Below, one piece after another: positions 10,513 to 19,973 of a DNA stretch of 64,000 nucleotides (positions are counted from its first letter, which is position 1; the number at the start of each line of letters is the position of its first letter). The DNA is from Microbacterium ulmi (GTDB lineage: Bacteria > Actinomycetota > Actinomycetes > Actinomycetales > Microbacteriaceae), in contig NZ_JAAOZF010000001.1 of assembly GCF_011759705.1 (NCBI RefSeq), positions 434,001 through 498,000 on the forward strand. The letters run 5' to 3'. The notes beneath the pieces are model-generated. The model saw only the letters and a list, made by a program, of their open reading frames with translations, was not told where the DNA came from and did no database searches. Both the position numbers and the translations under genes were made by a program.

Positions 10513-11754
10513 CTATGCGGCGTCGACGAGCCCCGCGGCGACCTCGACGGTCTGCCGCGCGATCTCGAGCTCCTCGTTCGTCGGGACGACGAGCACCGTC
10601 ACGCGCGAAGCGTCCGTCGAGATGACGCGGATGCCGCGTCCGCGGGTCTGATTGCGCACGGAGTCGATCTCGACCCCCGCGAAGCCGAGGGTCGCGAGCG
10701 CGCCCGCGCGCGTCGCCGCCGAGTTCTCGCCGACGCCGGCCGTGAACGAGATGACGTCGACGCCGCCGAGCTGCGCGAGATAGGCGCCGGCGTACGCGCG
10801 CAGGCGATGGATGTACACGTCGAACGCCAGGACGGCCGCGGCATCCCCCTTCTCGACGCCCGCCTCGACGTCGCGCATGTCGGAGACGCCCGCGAGCCCG
10901 AGCACGCCGGAGCGCTTGTTGAGCAGGTCGTCGAGGTCGTCGATCGACATCCCTGCGCGGCGCGCGAGCTGCAAGAGCGCCGCGGGGTCGATGTCGCCGG
11001 AGCGCGTGCCCATGACGAGGCCTTCCAGCGGGGTCAGGCCCATCGACGTCTCGACCGACCTGCCGCCGTCGACCGCCGTCACGGAGGCGCCGTTGCCGAG
11101 GTGGAACACGATCTGCCTGAGCTCCGCGGTGGGGCGCCCGAGGAAGGCCGCCGCGGCCTCGCTCACGAACTTGTGCGACGTGCCGTGGAACCCGTAGCGG
11201 CGGATGCGGTGCGCCTGCGCGAGCTCGCGGTCGATCGCGTACGTGTAGGCGGCGGGCGCGAGCGTCTGATGGAACGCCGTGTCGAAGACGGCGACGTGCG
11301 GGAGGTCGGGGAAGGCCGCCCTCGCCGCCCTGATCCCCTGCAGCGCCCCCGGATTGTGCAGCGGCGCGAGCACCGAGAGCTCGTCGATGTTGATCTCGAC
11401 GAGCGGCGTGACGAGCGTCGGCTCGAAGAACCGCGCTCCGCCGTGCACGACGCGATGGCCGACGGCGACGGGAGGGGTCTCCTCGAGCGAGGGCCCATGC
11501 TCGGCGAACGCGTCGAGCATGACCCGGAAGCCGGCCGTGTGGTCGGGGATCGGCAGCTCCCGCTCGTACGTCGCGTCGAGGGCCGCGACGGCCTCGGCAT
11601 CCGTCTCGGAGAAGTGCACCTTGTGCGTCGCCCGCCCGATGCCCTCTCCGATGCGCTCCACGAGCCCGGAGGCCAGCGGCCGCTGCGTGTCGGTGTCGAT
11701 CAGCTGGTACTTGAACGACGACGACCCGCTGTTGACGACGAGGACGGGACTCAC
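10513..11754 (-). CDS. ackA: Acetate kinase
   Basis: 413 residues. Converts acetyl phosphate plus ADP to acetate plus ATP. The start VSPVLVVNSGSSSFKYQLID contains the N-terminal NSGSSSxK motif. GHRVVHGG, DTAFHQTL, YGFHGTSHKFV, HLGNGASV, DIDPA and FTAGVGENS are all present in order, so the ASKHA active site is intact. The GTG at 11754 is used because the family begins there; the frame upstream encodes unrelated Arg/Cys-rich sequence. It lies 58 nt downstream of pta on the same strand, the usual acetate-overflow pair. Confidence 0.97.
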   Translation of the reverse strand: MSPVLVVNSGSSSFKYQLIDTDTQRPLASGLVERIGEGIGRATHKVHFSETDAEAVAALDATYERELPIPDHTAGFRVMLDAFAEHGPSLEETPPVAVGHRVVHGGARFFEPTLVTPLVEINIDELSVLAPLHNPGALQGIRAARAAFPDLPHVAVFDTAFHQTLAPAAYTYAIDRELAQAHRIRRYGFHGTSHKFVSEAAAAFLGRPTAELRQIVFHLGNGASVTAVDGGRSVETSMGLTPLEGLVMGTRSGDIDPAALLQLARRAGMSIDDLDDLLNKRSGVLGLAGVSDMRDVEAGVEKGDAAAVLAFDVYIHRLRAYAGAYLAQLGGVDVISFTAGVGENSAATRAGALATLGFAGVEIDSVRNQTRGRGIRVISTDASRVTVLVVPTNEELEIARQTVEVAAGLVDAA

Positions 11755-11812
11755 AGGAGCGCCCCCCTCAGGCGATCGGCGCGCTCGCGCGCACCGGACG
11801 CACACCGCGTGC

Positions 11813-13942
11813 TCATTCGGATGCTTCCCCCTGGGCCTGGATCGCCGTGATCGCGATCGTGTTGACGATGTCCTCGACGAGCGCTCCGCGCGAGAGGTCG
11901 TTGATGGGCTTGTTGAGGCCCTGCAGGACGGGCCCGATCGCGACGGCTCCCGCGGAGCGCTGCACGGCCTTGTACGTGTTGTTGCCCGTGTTCAGGTCGG
12001 GGAAGACGAACACCGTCGCGCGGCCGGCGACGGCGGAGTCGGGCATCTTCGCCTTGGCGACGGCGGCGTCGGCGGCGGCGTCGTACTGGATCGGCCCCTC
12101 CACGAGCAGCTGCGGCGCGCGCTCGCGGACGAGCGCGGTCGCGGCGCGCACCTTCTCGACGTCGGCGCCGGCGCCCGACTCCCCCGTCGAGTACGACAGC
12201 ATCGCGATGCGGGGGTCGATCCCGAACTGCTGCGCCGTCGCGGCCGACGAGATCGCGATGTCGGCGAGCTGCTCCGCCGTCGGATCCGGGATGACGGCGC
12301 AGTCGCCGTAGACGAGCACGCGGTCGGCCAGCGCCATGAGGAACACCGACGACACGACCGAGACGCCCGGCTTGGTCTTGATGATCTCGAACGCCGGGCG
12401 GATCGTGTGGGCCGTCGTATGGGCGGCACCCGAGACCATCCCGTCCGCGAGCCCGAGGTGCACCATCATCGTGCCGAAGTACGACACGTCGGTGACGGTG
12501 TCGGCCGCGCGGCCGTACGTGACGCCCTTGTGCTTGCGCAGCCGCTCGTACTCGCGGGCGAACTTGTCGACGTGCACGGCGTCGAACGGCGAGAGCACGC
12601 GCGCCTCGCGGATGTCGATGCCGAGCTCGAGCGCACGCCCACGCACCTCGATCTCCTCGCCGAGGATCGTGAGGTCGGCGATGCCGCGCGCGAGCACGGT
12701 CGCAGCCGCCCGCAGGACCCGGTCGTCGCCGCCCTCCGGCAGGACGATGCGCTTTCGTGCGGAACGGGCCCGCTCGAGGAGCTGGTACTCGAACATGAGC
12801 GGCGTCACGACGGTCGACTCCGCGAGGCCGAGCGCGCGCGCGAGCTCCTCCGTGTCGACGTGCTGCTCGAACAGCGCGAGGGCCGTGTCGTACCGGCGCT
12901 TCGAGTCGGCGGCGAGCCGTCCGCGCGTGTTCATGATGCGCAGGGCCGTCTCGTACGTGTCGGCGTCGGCCGCGAGGATCGGCAGGGACGAGTCGAGGCC
13001 GTCGATGAGCGTGTCGACCGGCTCGGGAAGCGGGAAGGGCCCGTTCAGGACGATCCCCGACAGGGACGGGAAGGTGCCCGACTGGTTCGCCAGGAGCGCG
13101 CCGAGGAGGACTTCGGTCCGGTCGGCCGGGATCGTGACGATCGCGTTCTCCTCGAGCCGCGGCAGGACGTTGTTCAGCGACATCCCCGCGACGACGACGC
13201 TCATCACCTGGCGGCCGAGGAGATCGGGATCCCCCTTGAGCAGGCGCGCGTCGAGGGCCCGCATGATGTCGCTCACGGACGGCGCGACGAGGGTCGGGTC
13301 CTCGGGGATCGCCCATACGCCGATGGGCGCCGACTCCGAGGCGGCGGGCTGCACGACCTCGCGGACGACGTCGATGAGCGCGGGCAGATCGACCGGCTCT
13401 GCCCTGTTCACGACGACGGCGAACAGCCGCGCACGCGCATGCGCGATCTCGGTCAGGGCGAGCGCCGCGAGCTGGCCCACCTGCTCGGGGGTGCGCGAGA
13501 CGGAGGCCCCGAGGCGCCCGCCCTCGCCCGAGCGCCCCGTGAGGACGAGGAGGACGGGAGCGCCGAGGTTCGCCGCGATGCGCGCGTTGTAGCCGAGCTC
13601 GGCGGGGCTTCCGACGTCGGTGTAGTCGCTGCCGACGATGACGACGGCGTCGCACTGGGCCTCGACGGCCTTGTACCGCTCGACGATCGTGCCGAGGGCG
13701 CCCTCGGGGTCGCTGCGGACGTCGTCGTACGAGACGCCGATGCACTCGTCGTAGCCGAGCTCGACGCCGTCGTGAGACAGGAGCATCTCGAGAACGTAGT
13801 CGCGCTCGATGACCGACCGTGCGATGGGACGGAAGACGCCCACCCGCGGCGTGGAGTGGATCAGGGTGTCGAGCACGCCGAGCGCGACCGTCGACTTCCC
13901 CGAGATGCCTTCCGTCGACGTGATGTAGATGCTCTGCGCCAC
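11813..13942 (-). CDS. pta: Phosphate acetyltransferase, long form
   Basis: 709 residues. Makes acetyl phosphate from acetyl-CoA. The N-terminal P-loop-like domain begins MAQSIYITSTEGISGKSTVA, resembling dethiobiotin synthetase. A central DRTGG regulatory domain follows, then the C-terminal catalytic PTA_PTB domain from about residue 380 (RARSARKRIVLPEGGDDR) through VFPDLNTGNNTYKAVQRS to QGLNKPINDLSRG. This three-domain layout is typical of actinobacterial and E. coli Pta. The GTG at 13942 sits 6 nt from a TAGGCT box, so the mRNA is probably leaderless. Followed by ackA. Confidence 0.97.
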   Translation of the reverse strand: MAQSIYITSTEGISGKSTVALGVLDTLIHSTPRVGVFRPIARSVIERDYVLEMLLSHDGVELGYDECIGVSYDDVRSDPEGALGTIVERYKAVEAQCDAVVIVGSDYTDVGSPAELGYNARIAANLGAPVLLVLTGRSGEGGRLGASVSRTPEQVGQLAALALTEIAHARARLFAVVVNRAEPVDLPALIDVVREVVQPAASESAPIGVWAIPEDPTLVAPSVSDIMRALDARLLKGDPDLLGRQVMSVVVAGMSLNNVLPRLEENAIVTIPADRTEVLLGALLANQSGTFPSLSGIVLNGPFPLPEPVDTLIDGLDSSLPILAADADTYETALRIMNTRGRLAADSKRRYDTALALFEQHVDTEELARALGLAESTVVTPLMFEYQLLERARSARKRIVLPEGGDDRVLRAAATVLARGIADLTILGEEIEVRGRALELGIDIREARVLSPFDAVHVDKFAREYERLRKHKGVTYGRAADTVTDVSYFGTMMVHLGLADGMVSGAAHTTAHTIRPAFEIIKTKPGVSVVSSVFLMALADRVLVYGDCAVIPDPTAEQLADIAISSAATAQQFGIDPRIAMLSYSTGESGAGADVEKVRAATALVRERAPQLLVEGPIQYDAAADAAVAKAKMPDSAVAGRATVFVFPDLNTGNNTYKAVQRSAGAVAIGPVLQGLNKPINDLSRGALVEDIVNTIAITAIQAQGEASE

Positions 13943-13948
13943 GGTGTC

Positions 13949-13954
13949 AGCCTA
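13949..13954 (-). promoter_or_regulatory. -10 box TAGGCT for pta-ackA, leaderless
   Basis: TAGGCT-N6-GTG, identical in layout to the dnaX promoter. Confidence 0.5.
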
Positions 13955-14013
13955 CGGCCGGGCCGGATGCCGCTGCCAGGCCATCTCTCAGGAACGGGAA
14001 GGGCACCGCGGGG

Positions 14014-14109
14014 AAAAGTAAGACTCTCCGCGAACCCGGCAGAGCCTGGTTACCCTTGCTACGTTTCCGTCCTGGGGGAGTTGGCCTGGATGCCGCCTCG
14101 CGGAGAGCT
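14014..14109 (-). ncRNA. ffs: Small signal recognition particle RNA (4.5S-like)
   Basis: RNA scaffold of the signal recognition particle; it binds Ffh for co-translational membrane targeting. The minus-strand sequence has the domain IV core: CCCCCAGGACGGAAACGUAG then CAAGGG. This gives a GGAA-type tetraloop, and the conserved CAGG/AGCA symmetric loop faces across a short stem. The outer ends pair perfectly over 10 bp (CUCUCCGCGA with UCGCGGAGAG), followed by a U-rich tail, UCUUACUUUU. The length, about 96 nt, matches the small bacterial class. TAGACT at 14116-14121 is a -10 box about 7 nt upstream. Ends are inferred from the promoter and tail. Confidence 0.85.
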
Positions 14110-14115
14110 GACCCC

Positions 14116-14121
14116 AGTCTA
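14116..14121 (-). promoter_or_regulatory. -10 box TAGACT for ffs
   Basis: A near-consensus -10 box about 7 nt before the inferred 5' end of the SRP RNA. Confidence 0.5.
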
Positions 14122-14206
14122 CCGGGTTCCCGCGGCGCCTCCGGTCGACGGCATCCCTTCACTCCACATCAGCGCATTCCCAGGCCCGCCCCGGCCCCCT
14201 GATTGT

Positions 14207-14212
14207 TACGAT
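14207..14212 (+). promoter_or_regulatory. Candidate -10 box for the moxR operon
   Basis: TACGAT lies in the AT-richest part of the gap between ffs and moxR, about 55 nt before the ATG. The leader has a GAGGGGG ribosome binding site. Confidence 0.4.
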
Positions 14213-14265
14213 CGTGACAAGGGAGCGAGGGCGCTCCCGCACGACGGTTCCAGCGAGGGGGTCGC

Positions 14266-15273
14266 ATGGCGGACACCGTGACGACGGAGGCCGAGGCCGG
14301 CGCGTTCACCGGCGACGACTTCTCCCGCATGACCGACGAGATCGTCGCCTCCGTCTCCAAGGTGATCGACGGCAAGCCGGATGCCGTGCGCTCCGCGCTG
14401 GTCTGCCTGCTGGCCGAGGGGCATCTGCTGATCGAGGACGTGCCGGGCGTAGGCAAGACGATGCTCGCGCGGGCGCTCGCCGCCTCCGTCGACGCGACAG
14501 TGCGCCGCATCCAGTTCACTCCCGATCTGCTCCCCGGCGACGTCACGGGCGTCAGCGTCTTCAATCCCGTCGACCGAGAGTTCGAGTTCAAGCCGGGCGC
14601 CGTGTTCGCGAACATCGTGATCGCCGACGAGATCAACCGCTCCTCCCCCAAGACGCAGTCGGCGCTGCTCGAGGCGATGGAGGAGGGCCAGGTCACGGTC
14701 GACGGCCGGACGCACCTGCTCCCGGAGCCGTTCCTGGTCGTCGCGACGCAGAACCCGCTCGAGATGGAGGGGACGTACGCCCTCCCCGAGGCGCAGCGCG
14801 ACCGGTTCATGATGCGCATCTCGATGGGATACCCCGACCAGCGCTCGGAGGCGCTCATGCTGCGCCAGCGCGACACCGTGAACCCCCTCGACGCCGTGAC
14901 CCCCGTCGTGACGGCCGCAGGCGTCAAGCAGCTCGTGACGTGGGCGCGCAACGTCCACGTCGCGCCGGCCATCGAGGACTACGCCGTCGCCCTCGCCTCC
15001 GCCACCCGCTCGCACCCCGACCTGCGCCTCGGCGCGAGCCCCCGAGCGACGCTGCAGCTCGCGCGGGCCGCGAAGGTCTGGGCCGCTCTCGACGGCCGCG
15101 GCTTCGTCATCCCCGACGACGTGACGGCGCTGCTCACCCCGGTCTTCGCACATCGCCTCATCCCGACGCGCTCTGCCGGGGGAGCGCGTGCGCGCACGAC
15201 CGCGGACGCGATCGCCTCGATCCTCGAGCGCATCGCAGCGGGCGTGCGAGTGCCCATCGCGTCGCGTCAGTGA
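14266..15273 (+). CDS. MoxR-family AAA+ ATPase
   Basis: 335 residues. MoxR ATPases act as chaperones that mature or insert partner proteins, commonly with DUF58 and vWA proteins. Walker A is DVPGVGKTMLARAL (about 61-74), Walker B is IVIADEINR, and the sensor region is FLVVATQNPLEMEGTYALPE. The AAA lid follows to about residue 330. RBS GAGGGGG precedes the ATG. It is first in a three-gene operon with a DUF58 protein and a transglutaminase-like membrane protein, a widespread arrangement of unknown exact role. Confidence 0.93.
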   Translation: MADTVTTEAEAGAFTGDDFSRMTDEIVASVSKVIDGKPDAVRSALVCLLAEGHLLIEDVPGVGKTMLARALAASVDATVRRIQFTPDLLPGDVTGVSVFNPVDREFEFKPGAVFANIVIADEINRSSPKTQSALLEAMEEGQVTVDGRTHLLPEPFLVVATQNPLEMEGTYALPEAQRDRFMMRISMGYPDQRSEALMLRQRDTVNPLDAVTPVVTAAGVKQLVTWARNVHVAPAIEDYAVALASATRSHPDLRLGASPRATLQLARAAKVWAALDGRGFVIPDDVTALLTPVFAHRLIPTRSAGGARARTTADAIASILERIAAGVRVPIASRQ

Positions 15274-15280
15274 GTGCGGC

Positions 15281-16528
15281 ATGAGACGCATGTGGCCGCT
15301 GACCGTCCGGGGGACGGGCGCCCTCGCTCTCGCCGTCGGATGCTTCATCCTCGCGGGCGAGCTCGGCGTCGTCGAGCTCATGTACATCGGCGTCCTGCTC
15401 CTCGCGATGCTCGCGGCCGCGGCATCCTCCCTCTACGTCGTCCGCCGCTCGGATCGCGTGACCCGCTCGCTGTCGCCCGACGTGGTCGCCGTCGGGCGCA
15501 ACGCCCTCGTGACGGCGCGGATCGGCGTGCGCACGGCCCTGGCCTCGCCGCCCGGGGTGTGGCGCGACACCGTGCCCGACTCGCTCGGCGGGCGGGCCGA
15601 AGGCGTCTTCCCCGCACTCGGCTCAGGGCTGCGCGCGGGCGAGCGCGTCGTCGAGATCTCGTACGAGGTGACGGGGATGCGGCGGGGCGTCCACTCCGTC
15701 GGACCCCTCTCCGTCACGTCGACCGACCCGTTCGGGCTCGCGCGCCGGAGCACGGTGTTCGGCGAGCAGACGAAGATCACCGTCGCCCCGGCCGTGACAG
15801 ATCTCCCGCCGCTCACCGACTACGCGGGCGAAGCGGGCGGGACACTGCACACGACGACCAACCAGCTCGGTCAGGGCGCGGACAACCTCGTCGCCCGGCC
15901 CTACGTCTCGGGCGACTCGATGCGCCGCATCCACTGGCGTGCGAGCGCGCATCAGGGCTCGCTCATGGTGCGCCAGGAGGAGCAGGAGTCGACGCCGGAG
16001 GCCACCGTCGTGCTCGATCGCGGCGTGGTCCGATGGGCGGCGGAGGCGCTGCGGGCGCCGGGCGCCGACCCCGGCTTCGAGATCGCCGTCGCTGCGGCGG
16101 TCTCCGCGCTCACACGCCTCACGCACGACGGGTACGCCGTGGAGGTCGTCGACACCGACGGCACCGAGCTCGCCGAGCGGATCGACGGCGGCGACATGAC
16201 CGAGGTCGAGCGGGTCGTGAACCAGTTCGCGACGCTCACGGCGCGCCGGGGCGATCAGCTCCCACAGCTCGCCCACCTGTTCGCCGGCGTCATGACCGGC
16301 CCCGTCGTGCTCGTGGTGGGGCGCTTCGACCCCGCGGACGCCGACGCCGTCGCCCCCATCCCCCACCACAGCACGATGCCGATCCTGTTCGCCGTCGCTC
16401 CCAGAGGCGATGCCCTCGAGCGCGCCGTCGAGGCGGGGTGGCACGTCGCCCGCATCGACCCGGACGCCGACCTGTCGGTCGCGTGGGCGTCGGCGGCCGA
16501 GCGAGGAGTGAGCGATGTCCTCGGGTGA
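15281..16528 (+). CDS. DUF58 domain protein
   Basis: 415 residues. Two N-terminal transmembrane helices (about 8-50: GALALAVGCFILAGELG and MYIGVLLLAMLAAAASSLYV) precede a beta-rich extracytoplasmic or cytosolic part. The DUF58 core reads VARPYVSGDSMRRIHWRAS, the hallmark RxIHWR motif, then SLMVRQEEQES. The start is ATG 15281, only 7 nt after the moxR stop. It overlaps the next gene by 14 nt. The family is nearly always encoded next to MoxR. Precise function unknown. Confidence 0.88.
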   Translation: MRRMWPLTVRGTGALALAVGCFILAGELGVVELMYIGVLLLAMLAAAASSLYVVRRSDRVTRSLSPDVVAVGRNALVTARIGVRTALASPPGVWRDTVPDSLGGRAEGVFPALGSGLRAGERVVEISYEVTGMRRGVHSVGPLSVTSTDPFGLARRSTVFGEQTKITVAPAVTDLPPLTDYAGEAGGTLHTTTNQLGQGADNLVARPYVSGDSMRRIHWRASAHQGSLMVRQEEQESTPEATVVLDRGVVRWAAEALRAPGADPGFEIAVAAAVSALTRLTHDGYAVEVVDTDGTELAERIDGGDMTEVERVVNQFATLTARRGDQLPQLAHLFAGVMTGPVVLVVGRFDPADADAVAPIPHHSTMPILFAVAPRGDALERAVEAGWHVARIDPDADLSVAWASAAERGVSDVLG

Positions 16529-18869
16529 GAGCCCCGTCGACAGGCTCGTCGCCTTCGCAGTGCGGCCGCCCGCGCGTCCTCCGCGCCCTGCCGGCGTCGA
16601 CATCGCCCTGACGGCGGCCACGTACGTCGCGCTCATCGTCGTGATGCTGCCGCTCACGCGGGTCGTCGCGACGGGCCCGTGGACGTGGGGCGTCCTGCTC
16701 CTGCCGCCGATCCTCCTCGCGACCGGATGGCTCGCTCGCCGTCGCCGCCTGCCGGCGGTCGCCGTGAGCCTCGCCGAGACGGTCGTGGGGCTCGTCGCCG
16801 TCGTCGTGCTCTTCCTGCGCGACACGGCCCTGCTCGGCATCCTGCCCACCCCGCGCTCGGTGGGCGAGGCGTCGGAGCTCGTCGTCGACGCCGTCGACCA
16901 GATCGTCAACGGCGCAGCGCCGCTCGAGGCGCGTGCGGGCCTCGAGTTCCTCATCGTGGGGGGGATGCTGCTGCTCACGGTCATCGTCGACCACGTCGTG
17001 CTGACGGCACGGATGCCGCTCCTGGCCGCCATCGCGCTCATCGCCGTGTGGCTCATCCCGTCGATCGCCGTTCCGCGCGAGATCGATCTCATCGCCTTCG
17101 TGCTCCTCGCCGCGGTCGTGCTGCTGATCCTGCGGCTCGAGACGAGCGCACGGGAGCAGGATGCCGCGCCCCCGCCGCCGCGCTCCCGCGTCGCCGCATC
17201 GACCGCGGGCGGCATCGCCGCGGCCGCGACGGGGATCGGCGCCGTCGCCGTCGTCGTCGCGCTCGTGATCGCGCCCGTGTTCTCAGGACTGGTCATACGG
17301 CCCGGCGCCGGCGCCGCGACGCGATGGAACACGATCGACCCGACGCTCCAGCTCGGCGACGATCTGCGCCGCGCATCGAACGGCGAGGTCCTGCGGGTGC
17401 GCACGACGGGCGGATCCGCGCCCTACCTCCGCGTCGCGACGCTGTCGGCGTTCGACGGCGAGGAGTGGCGGCCCGATCGGGGCGCGACCGCCCCGATCGA
17501 CGAAGACGGCGCGATCACGGCATCCCGCCCCGCCGACGACATCCGGGTCGTCGAGACGACGACCTCGATCGACATCGTCAACCTCGTGAGCGGGTCTGCG
17601 CCGGTCGCCTATCCCATCTCGGCCATCGATGGCCTCGACGGCGACTGGGAGTCGCTGCCGTCCAACGGGACGATCGTGAGCCGCACGACGAACGTCAACG
17701 GGCAGGATTACGAGTTCGTCGCGCAGACGCCGAGGCCGACGCTCGAGCAGATCCGCGCCTCCCGGGCGACGACGGCCGGGGTCGCGGCCGCCGCGGCATC
17801 CGGCGTGTACGAGGAGACGAGGATCCTGCCGCCCGACCTCCCGCCGATCATCGCGCAGACCGCGGCGGAGGTCACGGCCGGCACCGAGACCGACTACGAC
17901 GCGCTCCTCGCGCTGCAGCGCTGGTTCCGCTCGAGCCAGTTCGAGTACTCGCTCGAGGCTCCCGTCGAGGACGGATTCGACGGAAGCGGCGCCGAGGCCG
18001 TCGCCGCATTCCTCGACGTGCGCGCCGGGTACTGCGTGCACTTCGCGTCGGCGTTCGCCCTCATGGCGAGGACGCTCGGGATGCCGGCCCGGATCGTGGT
18101 CGGCTACCTTCCCGGCTCGGCGCTGTCCGATCCGATGATGGGCAACCAGGTCTACTCGGTCATGAGCTCGCAGCTGCACGCGTGGCCCGAGGTGTACTTC
18201 TCCGGGATCGGCTGGGTGCCGTTCGAGCCGACGAAGAGCCTCGGCACCGCGACGAGCTTCTCCCCCGCCTTCGTCGCCACGGATCCGCTCGACCCGGATG
18301 CCGAGACCGGCGAGACGCCCCTCCCGACCGCGTCGCCGACCGCGTCGCTCCGGCCCGAGGGGATCGACGAACGCGGGTCCGAGGCATCCTCCTCCGCGAA
18401 CCCCGTGGAGCAGGCGCTGCCCTGGATGGGGCCCCTGTTCGGCATCCTCGTGGTGCTGGCGATCCCGAGCGTCATCCGTGCGTTCCGGAGGCGCGACCTG
18501 ATGTCGGCCGCACGCGCAGGCGACGCGGGCGCGGCGTGGCGGAGCCTGCAGGAGGAGGCGATCGATCTCGGCATCCCCGTTCCGCCCGACGAGTCGCCGC
18601 GCGCCTTCGGCGCCCGGCTCGTCCGCCGCAGCGGCGCACCCGACGCCGCCGTGCAGGCTCTCGTGGAGGCGATCGAGCACGCGAGCTACTCGCGCTCCGG
18701 CAGCACGCAGACCGGGATCGACCTCGCCGCGGTCGTCAAGGAGGTGTGCGCGGGCCTCACGACCCACGCCGTCCGACGCGCGCGCGTGCTGGCGCTGCTC
18801 GCGCCCCGGTCGCTGCTGATCCGCCCGGGGAGCGTCTACGCGGGCGACGGTGCGCTCACGCGGAGGTGA
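16515..18869 (+). CDS. TgpA-like membrane transglutaminase (DUF3488/transglutaminase core)
   Basis: 784 residues. Seven or so transmembrane helices lie at 30-245, then a large extracytoplasmic part. The transglutaminase-like core has the catalytic Cys in FLDVRAGYCVHFASAFALMA, the His in SSQLHAWPEVYFSGIGW, then VPFEPT. Another helix near residue 640 (WMGPLFGILVVLAIPSVI) leads to a C-terminal cytosolic DUF4129-like domain. It ends the moxR operon. TgpA family members are thought to act as periplasmic or cell-wall transglutaminases or proteases; the substrate here is unknown. Confidence 0.9.
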   Translation: MSSGESPVDRLVAFAVRPPARPPRPAGVDIALTAATYVALIVVMLPLTRVVATGPWTWGVLLLPPILLATGWLARRRRLPAVAVSLAETVVGLVAVVVLFLRDTALLGILPTPRSVGEASELVVDAVDQIVNGAAPLEARAGLEFLIVGGMLLLTVIVDHVVLTARMPLLAAIALIAVWLIPSIAVPREIDLIAFVLLAAVVLLILRLETSAREQDAAPPPPRSRVAASTAGGIAAAATGIGAVAVVVALVIAPVFSGLVIRPGAGAATRWNTIDPTLQLGDDLRRASNGEVLRVRTTGGSAPYLRVATLSAFDGEEWRPDRGATAPIDEDGAITASRPADDIRVVETTTSIDIVNLVSGSAPVAYPISAIDGLDGDWESLPSNGTIVSRTTNVNGQDYEFVAQTPRPTLEQIRASRATTAGVAAAAASGVYEETRILPPDLPPIIAQTAAEVTAGTETDYDALLALQRWFRSSQFEYSLEAPVEDGFDGSGAEAVAAFLDVRAGYCVHFASAFALMARTLGMPARIVVGYLPGSALSDPMMGNQVYSVMSSQLHAWPEVYFSGIGWVPFEPTKSLGTATSFSPAFVATDPLDPDAETGETPLPTASPTASLRPEGIDERGSEASSSANPVEQALPWMGPLFGILVVLAIPSVIRAFRRRDLMSAARAGDAGAAWRSLQEEAIDLGIPVPPDESPRAFGARLVRRSGAPDAAVQALVEAIEHASYSRSGSTQTGIDLAAVVKEVCAGLTTHAVRRARVLALLAPRSLLIRPGSVYAGDGALTRR

Positions 18870-18907
18870 GGGCCGGGCCGCTGTCCGGCGTTCGCCACGG
18901 GCTCCGG

Positions 18908-18913
18908 TAGGAT
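18908..18913 (+). promoter_or_regulatory. -10 box TAGGAT for tRNA-Ser
   Basis: TAGGAT lies about 48 nt upstream of the mature 5' end of the tRNA. Confidence 0.45.
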
Positions 18914-18960
18914 GTCCTTTGGCCCTCTCGCCTCCGGCTCGCCGGAGCTGCGCGGGCCGA

Positions 18961-19045
18961 GGAGGATTCGCCTAGTGGCCTATGGCGCACGCTTGGAAAG
19001 CGTGTTGGGTGCAAGCCCTCGGGGGTTCGAATCCCCCATCCTCCG
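18961..19045 (+). tRNA. tRNA-Ser (anticodon GGA)
   Basis: 85-nt class II tRNA. The acceptor stem GGAGGAT pairs with ATCCTCC, discriminator G. The anticodon arm CACGC-TTGGAAA-GCGTG places GGA at 18995-18997. There is a long variable arm, and the T arm is GGGGG-TTCGAAT-CCCCC. It reads UCC and UCU. The gene does not clearly encode the terminal CCA. Confidence 0.98.
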
Positions 19046-19097
19046 CCCTTGTGATGAGTCGCGACACAGGCCGCTCCTGAGTCGCGGCGCGGTCTGA

Positions 19098-19103
19098 TTG
19101 GAT
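19098..19103 (+). promoter_or_regulatory. Possible -10 element of the lipoprotein gene
   Basis: TTGGAT lies 6 nt before the GTG at 19110. It is weaker than the other boxes of this layout. Confidence 0.25.
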
Positions 19104-19109
19104 GGCCCG

Positions 19110-19973
19110 GTGAGAGTCCTGTCCCGCCGGGTCGCCGCTGCGGTGTGTGCCGTGGGCGTGGCACTGCTGCTGACCGCGTGCTCGCCCTCCGCCGGCGCGG
19201 AGTCCGCCTCCACCGAGCCGATCGATGTGCTGTGCGCGGATCCGCTCGTCATCGGATGCGATCTCGGCGGCGGCTCGACCATCGTCGTGATCGACGGCGA
19301 CGCCTCGGATGAGCGTGTGACGGAGTTCGCGGGCCGGCTCGCCGCCTCCCCCGCATCGACGGGGGCGGAGACGGTGGTCCTGCGGGCCGAGTCCGGCGAC
19401 CCGCGGATCCTCGACCCCGAGGTCTCGCCGCCGCCGAGGTGGGAGGTCACGCTGCGGCCCGGCGGACGCGAGCAGTTCGAGGCCGCGCTGTCGGACACGC
19501 TGGCTGCGGCGGCCGTTCCCGGCGCCACCGGCATCGTCGTCGCCGACGGCTGGCCGAGCGTCACGGTCGAGACGCTCGACCAGTTCGAGGACGTGTTCAC
19601 GCAGCTGTCGTCGACTCGGCTGTTCCGGGCGGGAGGGACGTACACGCTGCAATCGCTCGACGAGCACCTTCGCATCGTCCACGTGCCGGCTCGCACGACG
19701 GACGAGGCGATCCTCGAGATCATCGCCATCGCACGCGACCACCCGGACGCGGAGGTTCTGCTGGAGGCTCCGATATCCGGGCCCCAGTACCCGACCCTGT
19801 ACGTCTCCAGGCTCACCCCTGCCGAGGTGCAGGAGCTCGACGCACGCCTGAGCGATCCCCGCCTGGCGACGGCGGACGTCGACGGCTACCCGCTCGAGTT
19901 CGTGCTGGGCTCCACGGGCGAGGACGGGACGACCTACGTCGCGGGGACGTTCGGAGCGGTCCCCGCCGACTGA
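19110..19973 (+). CDS. Predicted lipoprotein of unknown function
   Basis: 287 residues. The basic start VRVLSRRVAAAVCAVG leads into a hydrophobic core and the lipobox LLTAC, with the lipidated Cys at about residue 24, so the protein should be anchored outside the membrane. The rest is soluble and acidic. Segments such as VETLDQFEDVFTQLSSTRLF and ILEIIAIARDHPDAEVLLEA suggest two alpha/beta repeats. I recognise no enzyme motif. The GTG at 19110 is chosen because it gives a proper signal peptide; a TTG at 19098 is also in frame. It stands alone between the tRNA and the sugar cluster. Confidence 0.75.
   Translation: MRVLSRRVAAAVCAVGVALLLTACSPSAGAESASTEPIDVLCADPLVIGCDLGGGSTIVVIDGDASDERVTEFAGRLAASPASTGAETVVLRAESGDPRILDPEVSPPPRWEVTLRPGGREQFEAALSDTLAAAAVPGATGIVVADGWPSVTVETLDQFEDVFTQLSSTRLFRAGGTYTLQSLDEHLRIVHVPARTTDEAILEIIAIARDHPDAEVLLEAPISGPQYPTLYVSRLTPAEVQELDARLSDPRLATADVDGYPLEFVLGSTGEDGTTYVAGTFGAVPAD

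Noticed and set aside
13947..14162. Small protein gene on the minus strand upstream of pta
   Set aside because: The region is the SRP RNA gene, with paired ends, conserved core and its own promoter.
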